Shown here one piece after another: positions 1 through 6,888 of a stretch of DNA of 45,966 bases. The translations under genes were made by a program, and so were the position numbers. Source of the DNA: Bacteroides sp. CAG:1076 (GTDB lineage Bacteria > Bacteroidota > Bacteroidia > Bacteroidales > Bacteroidaceae); the NCBI GenBank assembly GCA_000436795.1, contig HF993225.1, positions 1 to 45,966 of the forward strand. The letters run 5' to 3'. Positions within the stretch are counted from its first letter, which is position 1; every line of letters starts with the position of its first letter. The notes beneath the pieces were generated by a model. It had not been told where the DNA came from. It searched no databases and saw nothing but the letters and a program-made list of their open reading frames with translations.

Positions 1-247
1 TGTTCGGTCTGGATTTTCTTCTGATAGCTGCCGTTGCGTGAATTACCACTGTTATTACCGGCCACAGAGTTCTTTTCATACCCCAAATGGGCATCCATTT
101 CGCCTTTAAGCATTTTTTCAATACTTGGGCATGCAACTACTTCAGGAACTTGCTTACATCGGCTTCTGTTTTAAACTGGCTAAGGAACTCCTTGCTTAAT
201 ATCTCATCGGGCACTACTTGATTCTTTTCCTTCATAATCTTCTTCAT
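1..247 (-). pseudogene. IS256-family transposase, 5' part, broken
   Basis: The minus strand from ATG 247-245 reads MKKIMKEKNQVVP, then a segment ending KTEADVSKFLK, and then hits an in-frame TAG at about codon 37. Just after this a one-base loss moves the reading to another frame, which continues with IEKMLKGEMDAHLGYEKN and NSGNSRNGSYQKK up to the window edge. This is the N-terminal region of IS256-type (mutator) DDE transposases of Bacteroides. Restoring CAG for TAG and one G in the run before AAAAAATG would rejoin the frames. The copy therefore carries at least one nonsense change and one frameshift and should be inactive. The rest of the gene lies left of the window, so the extent of the remnant is unknown. 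It sits downstream of the integrase, inside the presumed mobile element. Confidence 0.8.
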
Positions 248-268
248 TTTGCAAATCTATAAAATAAA

Positions 269-300
269 AAATACGAGACTCAAACTTGAATCCCGTATTT
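269..300. repeat. Hairpin upstream of the transposase remnant
   Basis: AAATACGAGA (269-278) pairs with TCCCGTATTT (291-300) with one mismatch, and the loop holds a further TCAA/TTGA pairing. It lies 22 bases ahead of the transposase start codon. It could be the 5' leader of the IS, a hairpin that limits read-in transcription, or a terminator for the leftward integrase transcript. No A/T tract decides between these. Confidence 0.45.
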
Positions 301-370
301 CCATTTACACAATATATTTTATAGTGCCAATAATTAGCAATATTACGTGTTTTTTGTGAATTTAGTGTAA

Positions 371-423
371 TTTATAAGTTAAGTTGTCCCAAAATATATG
401 CTTGAGACAACTTAATTTATAAA
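371..423. repeat. 18-bp inverted repeat at the 3' end of the integrase gene
   Basis: Bases 371-388 and 406-423 are inverted copies with 17 of 18 positions matching (core TTAAGTTGTC / GACAACTTAA), separated by 17 bases. The right arm ends three bases before the integrase stop codon. As RNA on the minus strand it would make a long AU-rich hairpin, so a terminator is possible. It could equally be a recombination site or the end of an inserted element. Confidence 0.6.
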
Positions 424-425
424 AA

Positions 426-1643
426 TCATTTGTTGGAATCTCCAGTAAATGTTTCCATGAGCTTATCCATTTGTTCACCTATGCACTTATCTATTAGCTT
501 AGCATAATGAGTGGTCATTCTGGTATTGGTATGACCAAGCATCTTAGAAACGACCTCAAGTGAGATATTATTGGCTAAAGTAACGGAGCTGGCGAATGTG
601 TGGCGGCTGGTATGAAATGTGATTCGTTTCTTGATCTCACACAAAATGGCTATATCCTTTAGGTATTTGTTTATATCTGCTGGGTCTTGAATTGGCAGTA
701 ATTTCTCTCTACCTTTGTACTTATCCAATATCAGTTTGGCGATAGGGAGCAGGGGGATGCGTGAAAGAATTCCAGTCTTTACCCTGCGTTTCTTAATCCA
801 GATTCTACCTGTGCTGTCCTTTTCAAAATGTTCTGGAGCTAAGGTTTTGATGTCGATGTAGCTCAATCCAGTGAAACACCCAAAGAGAAACATATCTTTT
901 GCTCTCTCCAGTCTGGGTAGGGGAGTGTCAAAGTTGATAATTTTCCTCAGTTCTTCTTCATCCAAAAAGTCAATTTCCACGGGTTCACGTTCTATCTTAT
1001 AAGTGATGAACGGATTGGTAGTCATGTATGAATTAGCTACTGCAAGGTTGACAATCTTTTTAAGTAGCTTTAGGTGTTTGGTCGATGAATTTTGAGCCAT
1101 TCCTTTATCTATTCTTAGAAATGAATGAAAAGACTGGATAAAGTTCAGGTTCAGTTCGCGTAGGTATAAATCCTCTCTTTTGTATTTCTGCTGAACAAAT
1201 TCTTTGAGTAATCTTACTGTATAGACAGAAATCCAATAAGTAGCTTTAGAAACTCCATTACCAACCAGCTTTTCCTGTTCTTGGTTATGCTCTTCAAAGA
1301 CTTCAAACAGCGTTTTTTCTTTGAGTGATTCTACCTTATCGAAGTAAGCGTCACGTAATAGTTCTGCTGTGATGATAAAACCTCTGTCTAATAATTCTGC
1401 TTCCTTCTGATAGAGTTTGGCTTTGATTGCTTTTAGATAATTGTTGAGGCTTTGAGCTTCTTCGTCTTTACCTTTTACTTGTTGCTTGACTTTATCCCAA
1501 TTGCAAGATTTTACTCTTTTACCTGTAGAAAATGCACATCTTTCTCCATTTACTGTGAGTACAACCTCTATTGATGCTGTACCATCTTTTCTAACTCTGC
1601 TCTCTCTTATGAAAAAGAGAATAGCAAATGAACTTCTTACCAT
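426..1643 (-). CDS. Tyrosine recombinase (integrase) of a Bacteroides mobile element
   Basis: A 405-residue site-specific recombinase. The N-terminal arm-binding region begins with the usual strand pattern (ILFFIRESRVRKDGTASI), an alpha-helical core-binding domain spans about 110-215, and the catalytic domain follows. Visible active-site residues are H344 and R347 in HTSRH, H371 in LGHTNTRM and the nucleophile Y380 in THYAKL. The first catalytic arginine, expected in the GLRYSD position, is Ser261 (GLSYID). The same Arg-to-Ser state is known for IntDOT of the conjugative transposon CTnDOT, so it marks a subfamily and not decay. The gene points left, with its 5' end toward the repeat cluster at 1725-1777. 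It probably moves the element extending off the left edge. Cargo and mobilisation genes are not in view. Confidence 0.9.
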   Translation of the reverse strand: MVRSSFAILFFIRESRVRKDGTASIEVVLTVNGERCAFSTGKRVKSCNWDKVKQQVKGKDEEAQSLNNYLKAIKAKLYQKEAELLDRGFIITAELLRDAYFDKVESLKEKTLFEVFEEHNQEQEKLVGNGVSKATYWISVYTVRLLKEFVQQKYKREDLYLRELNLNFIQSFHSFLRIDKGMAQNSSTKHLKLLKKIVNLAVANSYMTTNPFITYKIEREPVEIDFLDEEELRKIINFDTPLPRLERAKDMFLFGCFTGLSYIDIKTLAPEHFEKDSTGRIWIKKRRVKTGILSRIPLLPIAKLILDKYKGREKLLPIQDPADINKYLKDIAILCEIKKRITFHTSRHTFASSVTLANNISLEVVSKMLGHTNTRMTTHYAKLIDKCIGEQMDKLMETFTGDSNK

Positions 1644-1724
1644 AGTTTAATCATTTTAAATTAGACATTGGGAAGTCCTTTCAAATATGATATATCTTTC
1701 TGTATATGAGGTAGATGAAGAAAT

Positions 1725-1777
1725 TTTTGTGTGCAGTTTCGATAAAATATGGAATTGCACACAGATTGCACACAAAA
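1725..1777. repeat. TTGCACACA repeat cluster, candidate attachment or arm-type sites
   Basis: TTTTGTGTGCA (1725-1735) is an exact inverted copy of TGCACACAAAA (1767-1777). In addition ATTGCACACA occurs as two direct copies at 1754-1763 and 1765-1774, an 11-base step. The cluster lies 81-134 bases upstream of the integrase start, in a 369-base stretch (1644-2012) without a convincing gene. Tyrosine recombinases bind short repeated arm sites and inverted core sites in this position, so an att region is the best reading. The exact crossover point cannot be seen without an empty-site sequence. Confidence 0.55.
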
Positions 1778-1957
1778 TATCCTCTTTTCAGCCCATTTTC
1801 AAGGATAATCAGCCACTTTTTAACCTTAGAAAAACAAGCCTGATTCAAGCGATATTCCGCTTCAATTTCAGCATCCATTCACAACGATTTATAAGAAGCA
1901 CAACAGACGAAAAGTGATGAAGATTTATTATTTCTCCAAGTAGTACGGATAAAATAA

Positions 1958-1990
1958 AAATCCCCATAACTCAGAGAGTTACAGGGATTT
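1958..1990 (-). terminator. Intrinsic terminator of the GGGtGRT operon
   Basis: Arms 1958-1972 and 1976-1990 pair over 15 positions with two imperfect pairs around a 3-base loop. On the minus strand the hairpin starts 22 bases after the stop of the gene at 2013 and is followed by TTTTATTTTA. Confidence 0.8.
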
Positions 1991-2012
1991 ATATGATTGA
2001 ATCAAGTATAAA

Positions 2013-3023
2013 TTACTTATTCAAAGCCAAAGCTACGTTCACAGCGCAAGCTACTGTACATCCTACCATCGGGTTGTTACCGATACCCAGGAATCCCATC
2101 ATTTCTACGTGAGCAGGAACTGATGAAGAACCAGCGAACTGTGCGTCTGAGTGCATACGGCCCATAGTATCTGTCATACCGTAAGAAGCAGGACCTGCAG
2201 CCATGTTATCCGGGTGAAGTGTACGACCTGTACCACCACCTGAAGCTACTGAGAAGTAAGGTTTACCTGCAAGAACACGTTCTTTCTTGTAAGTACCTGC
2301 AACCGGATGCTGGAAACGAGTCGGGTTAGTAGAGTTACCTGTGATAGATACATCTACATTTTCATGCCACATGATAGCAACACCTTCACGTACATCGTCT
2401 GCACCGTAGCATTTTACTTTAGCACGAGGACCGTCTGAATACGGAGTTTCTTTTACGATGTTCAATTCACCTGTGAAGTAGTCGAACTTAGTCTGAACGT
2501 AAGTAAATCCGTTAATACGAGAAATAATCATAGCAGCGTCTTTACCCAGACCGTTCAAGATACAACGCAACGGGTTCTTACGTACTTTGTTTGCCATTTC
2601 AGCAATCTTGATAGCACCTTCTGCGGCAGCGAATGATTCGTGGCCTGCCAAGAATGCGAAGCACTGAGTTTCTTCGCGCAACAGACGAGCTGCCAGGTTA
2701 CCGTGACCCAAACCTACTTTACGGTCATCAGCTACTGAGCCCGGAATACAGAAAGCCTGCAAACCGATACCGATAGCTTCTGCAGCGTCGGCAGCGTTTT
2801 TACAACCTTTTTTCAGAGCGATTGCGCAACCTACTACGTATGCCCATTTTGCATTCTCGAAGCAGATACCCTGAGTTTCCTGACAAGTCAGATACGGATC
2901 AAGGCCGGCTGCGTCACAGATTGCATTAGCTTCTTCAATGTCTTTGATACCGTTTTCATTCAAAGCAGCCAAAATCTGCTTGATACGACGGTCCTGACTT
3001 TCAAACTGTACTGGTCTAATCAT
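2013..3023 (-). CDS. GGGtGRT protein (family of unknown function)
   Basis: A 336-residue soluble protein carrying the family's name motif GGGTGRT at 262-268. It has no signal peptide or membrane segment. It is unusually rich in cysteine and glycine, with Cys in DPYLTCQETQGIC, VVGCAIALKKGC and MVGCTVACAV, which would suit metal or Fe-S binding; no such function is established. It is the second gene of a leftward pair, 17 bases behind a NifU-like gene, and a clear terminator follows. The codon set is strongly biased (CGT, GGT, AAC, TTC preferred), as in highly expressed genes. The start at 3023 has an AGGAGG-type site (AAGGAGGATAC) upstream. Family assignment is firm; the role is not known, and partnership with the NifU-like protein is inferred from linkage. 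Confidence 0.9.
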   Translation of the reverse strand: MIRPVQFESQDRRIKQILAALNENGIKDIEEANAICDAAGLDPYLTCQETQGICFENAKWAYVVGCAIALKKGCKNAADAAEAIGIGLQAFCIPGSVADDRKVGLGHGNLAARLLREETQCFAFLAGHESFAAAEGAIKIAEMANKVRKNPLRCILNGLGKDAAMIISRINGFTYVQTKFDYFTGELNIVKETPYSDGPRAKVKCYGADDVREGVAIMWHENVDVSITGNSTNPTRFQHPVAGTYKKERVLAGKPYFSVASGGGTGRTLHPDNMAAGPASYGMTDTMGRMHSDAQFAGSSSVPAHVEMMGFLGIGNNPMVGCTVACAVNVALALNK

Positions 3024-3040
3024 AATCTGTATCCTCCTTA

Positions 3041-3742
3041 TTATTCTTTACGTGGGTCAATATATTTAACTGCGCCTTGTTCGGGTTTGAAGCGTCCGTA
3101 AGTACCGGTAACAGCTTTCAATGCTTCATTAGCATCTGTACCCTTCTTGATCTGTTCCATGAATTTACCCATGTGAACAAATTCGTAACCGATTACCTGG
3201 TTGTCTTTGTCCAAAGCCATACGGGTGATGTAACCTTCTGTCAGTTCCAAGTAACGAGTACCTTTTGCTTTTGTTCCATACAAAGTACCTGTCTGGCTGC
3301 GAAGTCCTTTACCCAAGTCTTCCAAACCTGCGCCGATCATCAAACCGCCTTCAGAGAAAGCTGACTGAGTACGACCGTATACAATCTGCAAGAACAATTC
3401 ACGCATTGCGGTGTTGATGGCATCGCAAACCAAGTCTGTATTCAGTGCTTCCAGAATTGTTTTACCCGGCAGAATTTCAGAAGCCATAGCTGCTGAGTGA
3501 GTCATACCAGAGCAACCGATTGTTTCTACCAAACATTCTTCGATAACACCTTCTTTGACGTTCAAAGTCAATTTACAAGCACCCTGCTGTGGAGCACACC
3601 ATCCCACACCATGAGTTAAACCTGAAATGTCTTTGATTTCTTTTGCTTGAATCCATTTTCCTTCTTCAGGAATTGGGGCCGGACCGTGGTTAGGTCCTTT
3701 AGCAACACAACACATGTGTTCAACTTCATGTGAATAAATCAT
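3041..3742 (-). CDS. NifU/IscU-like Fe-S scaffold-type protein
   Basis: A 233-residue protein. The segment VETIGCSGMTHSAAMASEIL at about 72-91 resembles the IscU/NifU signature in which GC is followed by a helix rich in small residues before a GKT turn (here PGKTI). Further cysteines lie in MCCVAKGP near the N terminus, in WCAPQQGAC, in EECLVE and in LVCDAI. The C-terminal 100 residues (YITRMALDKDNQVIGYEF onward) match no domain I recognise and are longer than in classical IscU. It is the first gene of the operon with the GGGtGRT gene. A scaffold or carrier for a metal cluster destined for the GGGtGRT protein is the obvious idea but is inference. Start 3742 is preceded by a promoter match at 3822-3852. 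Confidence 0.75.
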   Translation of the reverse strand: MIYSHEVEHMCCVAKGPNHGPAPIPEEGKWIQAKEIKDISGLTHGVGWCAPQQGACKLTLNVKEGVIEECLVETIGCSGMTHSAAMASEILPGKTILEALNTDLVCDAINTAMRELFLQIVYGRTQSAFSEGGLMIGAGLEDLGKGLRSQTGTLYGTKAKGTRYLELTEGYITRMALDKDNQVIGYEFVHMGKFMEQIKKGTDANEALKAVTGTYGRFKPEQGAVKYIDPRKE

Positions 3743-3821
3743 ATTATTTACGTTTTATGAGTAATAAAAAATAAGTATTTCGTAAACCACTTATTACGGA
3801 ATTTCTTCTTTAATTCGTACG

Positions 3822-3852
3822 CAAAGTTAGTCGTTTTATTTAGTTATGCAAT
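3822..3852 (-). promoter_or_regulatory. Promoter of the NifU-like/GGGtGRT operon
   Basis: On the minus strand TAACTTTG (3829-3822) fits the -7 box TAnnTTTG and ATTG (3852-3849) lies 19 bases upstream as the -33 box. The leader to the start codon is about 70 bases. Confidence 0.65.
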
Positions 3853-3958
3853 CAATGAAACCGAACTTTTTGTTGCATTTTAATGATATTTTTCGCTGAA
3901 ACTCGTGTTTTGTAATGTCGGCATATCAAAATGTTTTTTATCTTCCGAGAGAAACCTG

Positions 3959-3966
3959 TATCTTTG
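3959..3966 (+). promoter_or_regulatory. -7 box for the DMP19-like gene
   Basis: TATCTTTG matches TAnnTTTG and lies 56 bases before the start at 4023. No good -33 TTTG is seen at the right distance. Confidence 0.5.
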
Positions 3967-4022
3967 CGGCCGGTATTCCAACAGAAGGATATACCTATAT
4001 ATAAGTAATAACAATCAGGTAT

Positions 4023-4535
4023 ATGGACGAGTGTAAGATTAAAGTAAAAGACGATGCTTTGCGTCGTGGTGCAGAAGCCGGAATGGATGAGTTTCTGAAA
4101 GTGTTTGTCGACAAATACTTGGAGGTGACCGGTGGAGTTATCAATGCAGAAACCATGCCGTTGCTCAATGGCTATCAGCATACACTGCTGGGGTATCATT
4201 TCTTTCGGGAGGAAGTGCTCGAAGGAGGTTTCGTACAGTTGATTCAGAATGGTTACGGACCGTACATTTTCGATAATCCTTTTGCCAAGGCTATGCGTCT
4301 GTTTGGAGCTAAAGAGTTTTCGAAACTGATTTACGATGCCAAGAAGATTTACGATGCACATCGGAAAGACTTGGAAAAAGAGTGTTCCGACGACGAGTTT
4401 ATGGCCATGTATGAGCAGTATGAGGAATTCGATGATCTGGAAGAGGCCTATATGGATATGGAAGAGAAGGTTACGGCTCAGATTGCAGAATACGTGGACG
4501 AACATTTGGATCAGTTTGCCGAGGTAGAGCAATAA
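4023..4535 (+). CDS. DMP19 family protein (DUF4375)
   Basis: A 170-residue soluble, strongly acidic protein. The core LLNGYQHTLLGYHFFREEV, then GGFVQLIQNGYGPYIFDNPF and LFGAKEFSKLI, matches the DUF4375 fold named after Neisseria DMP19, a protein whose acidic surface mimics DNA and blocks a transcription repressor. The C-terminal third (DDEFMAMYEQYEEFDDLEEAYMD) is very rich in Asp and Glu, consistent with DNA mimicry, although most members have no tested function. It is a single gene between divergent promoters. Its partner, if any, is not evident from neighbours. Confidence 0.75.
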   Translation: MDECKIKVKDDALRRGAEAGMDEFLKVFVDKYLEVTGGVINAETMPLLNGYQHTLLGYHFFREEVLEGGFVQLIQNGYGPYIFDNPFAKAMRLFGAKEFSKLIYDAKKIYDAHRKDLEKECSDDEFMAMYEQYEEFDDLEEAYMDMEEKVTAQIAEYVDEHLDQFAEVEQ

Positions 4536-4745
4536 TTGTTTTATTTGTGAAGGAAAATCGTTTAAGTACGAATAGCTGTTATGTGAATTCGTGGAAGATA
4601 GAGAGTTTTGAAGCCGGAGAGCCGATCGATCTTTACGAATTGTATAAATAAACGTTAAAAAGGAAAAAGGCAAAGCAGTATTTTTACGCTTTTTTCATTT
4701 AAGATGAAGAAATTTAATAATCTATAAAAACATAAAGGAAAAAAT

Positions 4746-5600
4746 ATGAAGACAATGAAGTTTTTCGCAATGGCATCGGCTTTAGCTGCAATGGTAGGTT
4801 TCAGCTCTTGCTTGAATGGAGGGGATTATACTAATACGGCATCGGGTGGTACATTTGTAAAAGTATCAGGATATTTGGGAATTAATAGTTTGGTAGATGA
4901 ATTAGGGTTTGAGTATGTTCCTTCTGATAAAGACATTATTACAAATTTTACCAGCGGCAAGTATGCATATATTACTTATACATATGATCCTACAACTGTA
5001 GATTATACACTGAAAGCAGTAAATATTAATTTGGCTGGTTACTCTGTTTTGACCGATGAACAAGTGGTTGCAAATGCTCCTGTAGCAGAAAACGCAAATG
5101 CTCCTGTATATAGTGTATATGATATGAGTACCAGCTCACAATATCGTGTGCAGCCTGTTTTCTATCAGAAGAGAGATGTATTCATCCCAATTTATTACTA
5201 TTATAAGCCGGCTTCTAATAATGATGACTTGCAGAAAGAAACAGCTCTTCATCATTTTACCTTATATTATGATGCAACGACCGATTTCACAAACTCTACT
5301 ATGACATTGCATCTTCGTCATACGATACAGGATTTTGATGAAGAGGAAAACAAAAAGAGAACAAGTCGTGCATACGAATTCAGACATTTTAATTTGAATT
5401 CAGCTTTAAGCCAATATCAGTTTGCCAATAACGGACAGAATCCGGATAAGATTGTGATTGAATTCGAACAGAATCAGTATAATGCTGACTATGAAGAAGA
5501 CGATGTTGAAAGCAAATCATACGAAATCGATTATAAGACAGTGGTCGAAAATTATGATAAACTGGCTGGTAACACAACCGGCTCAGGTAGCGACGAATAA
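4746..5600 (+). CDS. NigD-like surface or periplasmic lipoprotein
   Basis: A 284-residue protein with a lipoprotein signal: positive start MKTMK, hydrophobic core, and lipobox FSSC with the lipidated Cys near residue 22. The mature part is rich in Tyr, Asn, Asp and beta-type sequence (YITYTYDPTTVDYTLK, FIPIYYYYKP) and ends in an acidic tail. This pattern resembles the NigD-like proteins of Bacteroides, whose function is largely unknown. A ribosome-binding AAAGGA lies just ahead of the ATG. The gene stands alone, with a hairpin after it (5628-5650). NigD membership is moderately sure; lipoprotein status is firm. Confidence 0.65.
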   Translation: MKTMKFFAMASALAAMVGFSSCLNGGDYTNTASGGTFVKVSGYLGINSLVDELGFEYVPSDKDIITNFTSGKYAYITYTYDPTTVDYTLKAVNINLAGYSVLTDEQVVANAPVAENANAPVYSVYDMSTSSQYRVQPVFYQKRDVFIPIYYYYKPASNNDDLQKETALHHFTLYYDATTDFTNSTMTLHLRHTIQDFDEEENKKRTSRAYEFRHFNLNSALSQYQFANNGQNPDKIVIEFEQNQYNADYEEDDVESKSYEIDYKTVVENYDKLAGNTTGSGSDE

Positions 5601-5627
5601 TTTAAGAGAGAAAAAAAGATAGAGAAA

Positions 5628-5650
5628 AGCATACTTTGATGAAGTATGCT
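5628..5650 (+). terminator. Hairpin downstream of the NigD-like gene
   Basis: AGCATACTT (5628-5636) and AAGTATGCT (5642-5650) form a perfect 9-bp stem 28 bases after the stop. It lacks a T tract (CCCGTAAGG follows), so it is a weak terminator or an mRNA 3' end structure. Confidence 0.4.
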
Positions 5651-5742
5651 CCCGTAAGGTACGGATTATGCGGAATAGCTGTTGTATGTTAATGTATGTC
5701 AGTGTTTCTGTATAATTCGTATCTTTTTTTATTTCTTTTTTG

Positions 5743-5750
5743 TACATTTG
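5743..5750 (+). promoter_or_regulatory. -7 box for the YIP1-smpB unit
   Basis: TACATTTG fits TAnnTTTG. It lies 43 bases before the TTG start at 5793; the -33 element is poorly conserved. Confidence 0.55.
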
Positions 5751-5792
5751 CAATTCCGATTGTCGGATTGATTACAAAAAAGAAGAATAACA

Positions 5793-6362
5793 TTGGATTA
5801 TAAATCATTATTTCAGCAAATAGTTACTTTGCTTTCCACTCCCGGTAAAGCGTGGAATGAAATAGCAGAGCGAGGGGTAGGGCGTTCGGTTATGCCTGCT
5901 TTTGTTTATCCCCTGATTGGTTTGTGCGGGTTGTCGGAGTTTATTGGAACATTTATTGGAAAGGACTTTTCGTCCATTATGTTTCAAATAGCCTTGACTC
6001 GCTGTTGTGCCGTAGCTGTTGCCTTGTTCGGAGGATTTTTCCTGTCGGCTTATTTGCTCGATAAACTGAACCGGAAATGGCTCGGAAGAAAAGATTCTTA
6101 CGACCGTATGCTGGTCTTTGTGGCCTATTCCATGGTCGTTACCTTTGTTTTGAATATCGTCAGCGGACTGTTCTCTATAGTCGTGCTGCATTGGATATTG
6201 CAAATATATACCATTGTAATTGTGTTCGAAGGAGTACGCAGGTGGCTCAAGATACCGGAATACAGCCAGACAGCTTTTACCATTGTGGCAACTGTCATCA
6301 TCTTGGTGTGTCCTGCCCTTATCGAATTTATATTTAATAAGTTATCTGTAATTTTGAACTGA
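5793..6362 (+). CDS. YIP1 family integral membrane protein
   Basis: A 189-residue protein with about five hydrophobic segments (near 33-50, 65-87, 105-130, 133-145 and 160-180). The N terminus [20 protein letters not shown] is typical of bacterial Yip1-domain proteins, in which a short amphipathic region with a conserved PxxxW precedes the membrane part. The start is TTG at 5793, giving MDYKSLFQ; no in-frame ATG upstream would fit. Its TGA overlaps the ATG of smpB by one base (TGATG), so the two are translationally coupled. The role of bacterial Yip1 proteins is unknown. Confidence 0.75.
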   Translation: MDYKSLFQQIVTLLSTPGKAWNEIAERGVGRSVMPAFVYPLIGLCGLSEFIGTFIGKDFSSIMFQIALTRCCAVAVALFGGFFLSAYLLDKLNRKWLGRKDSYDRMLVFVAYSMVVTFVLNIVSGLFSIVVLHWILQIYTIVIVFEGVRRWLKIPEYSQTAFTIVATVIILVCPALIEFIFNKLSVILN

Positions 6363-6820
6363 TGAAAACAAACGCCGGTAATATCAATATCAAGAACAAA
6401 CGTGCCTCATTCGATTATGAGTTTATCGATACATATACCGCCGGAATTGTGCTGACCGGAACCGAAATCAAGTCCATTCGTCAGGGAAAGGCAAGTCTGG
6501 TCGATACGTTTTGTTTCTTTTCCCGCGGAGAGTTGTGGGTGAAGAACATGCACATTGCCGAATATTTTTATGGCTCTTATAATAATCATGCGGCCCGTCG
6601 CGACCGCAAGCTGCTGCTTACCAAGAAGGAGCTGCGCAAGCTGGAACGGACTTCTGCCGAGCCGGGCTTTACCATTGTGCCTACTCGTATGTATATCAAT
6701 GAAAAAGGACTGGCAAAGGTGGTTATCGCTCTGGCAAAGGGTAAGAAACAATACGATAAACGTCAGACTTTGAAAGAGAAGGAAGACAAACGTATGATGG
6801 ATCGCATGTTCAAGCGATAG
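6362..6820 (+). CDS. smpB: SsrA-binding protein SmpB
   Basis: A 152-residue protein, the usual length for SmpB, which binds tmRNA and delivers it to stalled ribosomes in trans-translation. Landmarks: [10 protein letters not shown] near the start, [19 protein letters not shown], the [20 protein letters not shown] segment that contacts tmRNA, and the basic C-terminal tail ([18 protein letters not shown]) that enters the mRNA channel. It overlaps the preceding YIP1 gene by one base. The tmRNA gene is not in this window. Confidence 0.95.
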   Translation: MKTNAGNINIKNKRASFDYEFIDTYTAGIVLTGTEIKSIRQGKASLVDTFCFFSRGELWVKNMHIAEYFYGSYNNHAARRDRKLLLTKKELRKLERTSAEPGFTIVPTRMYINEKGLAKVVIALAKGKKQYDKRQTLKEKEDKRMMDRMFKR

Positions 6821-6888
6821 GCTGAAAAGGACGACACTGACTACACGGGCTTACACGGCTTTTTTATAATTAAATAGGGCTTTTCAAA

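Noticed and set aside
1681..1917. Overlapping 65- and 76-codon frames on both strands upstream of the integrase
   Set aside because: They cover the repeat cluster and show no protein-like features on either strand.
3852..4673. 273-codon minus-strand frame
   Set aside because: Antisense to the DMP19-like gene and overlapping two promoter regions; no family resemblance.
6821..6888. Cobalamin riboswitch upstream of metH
   Set aside because: The 68-base gap is too short and holds no B12-box-like sequence.
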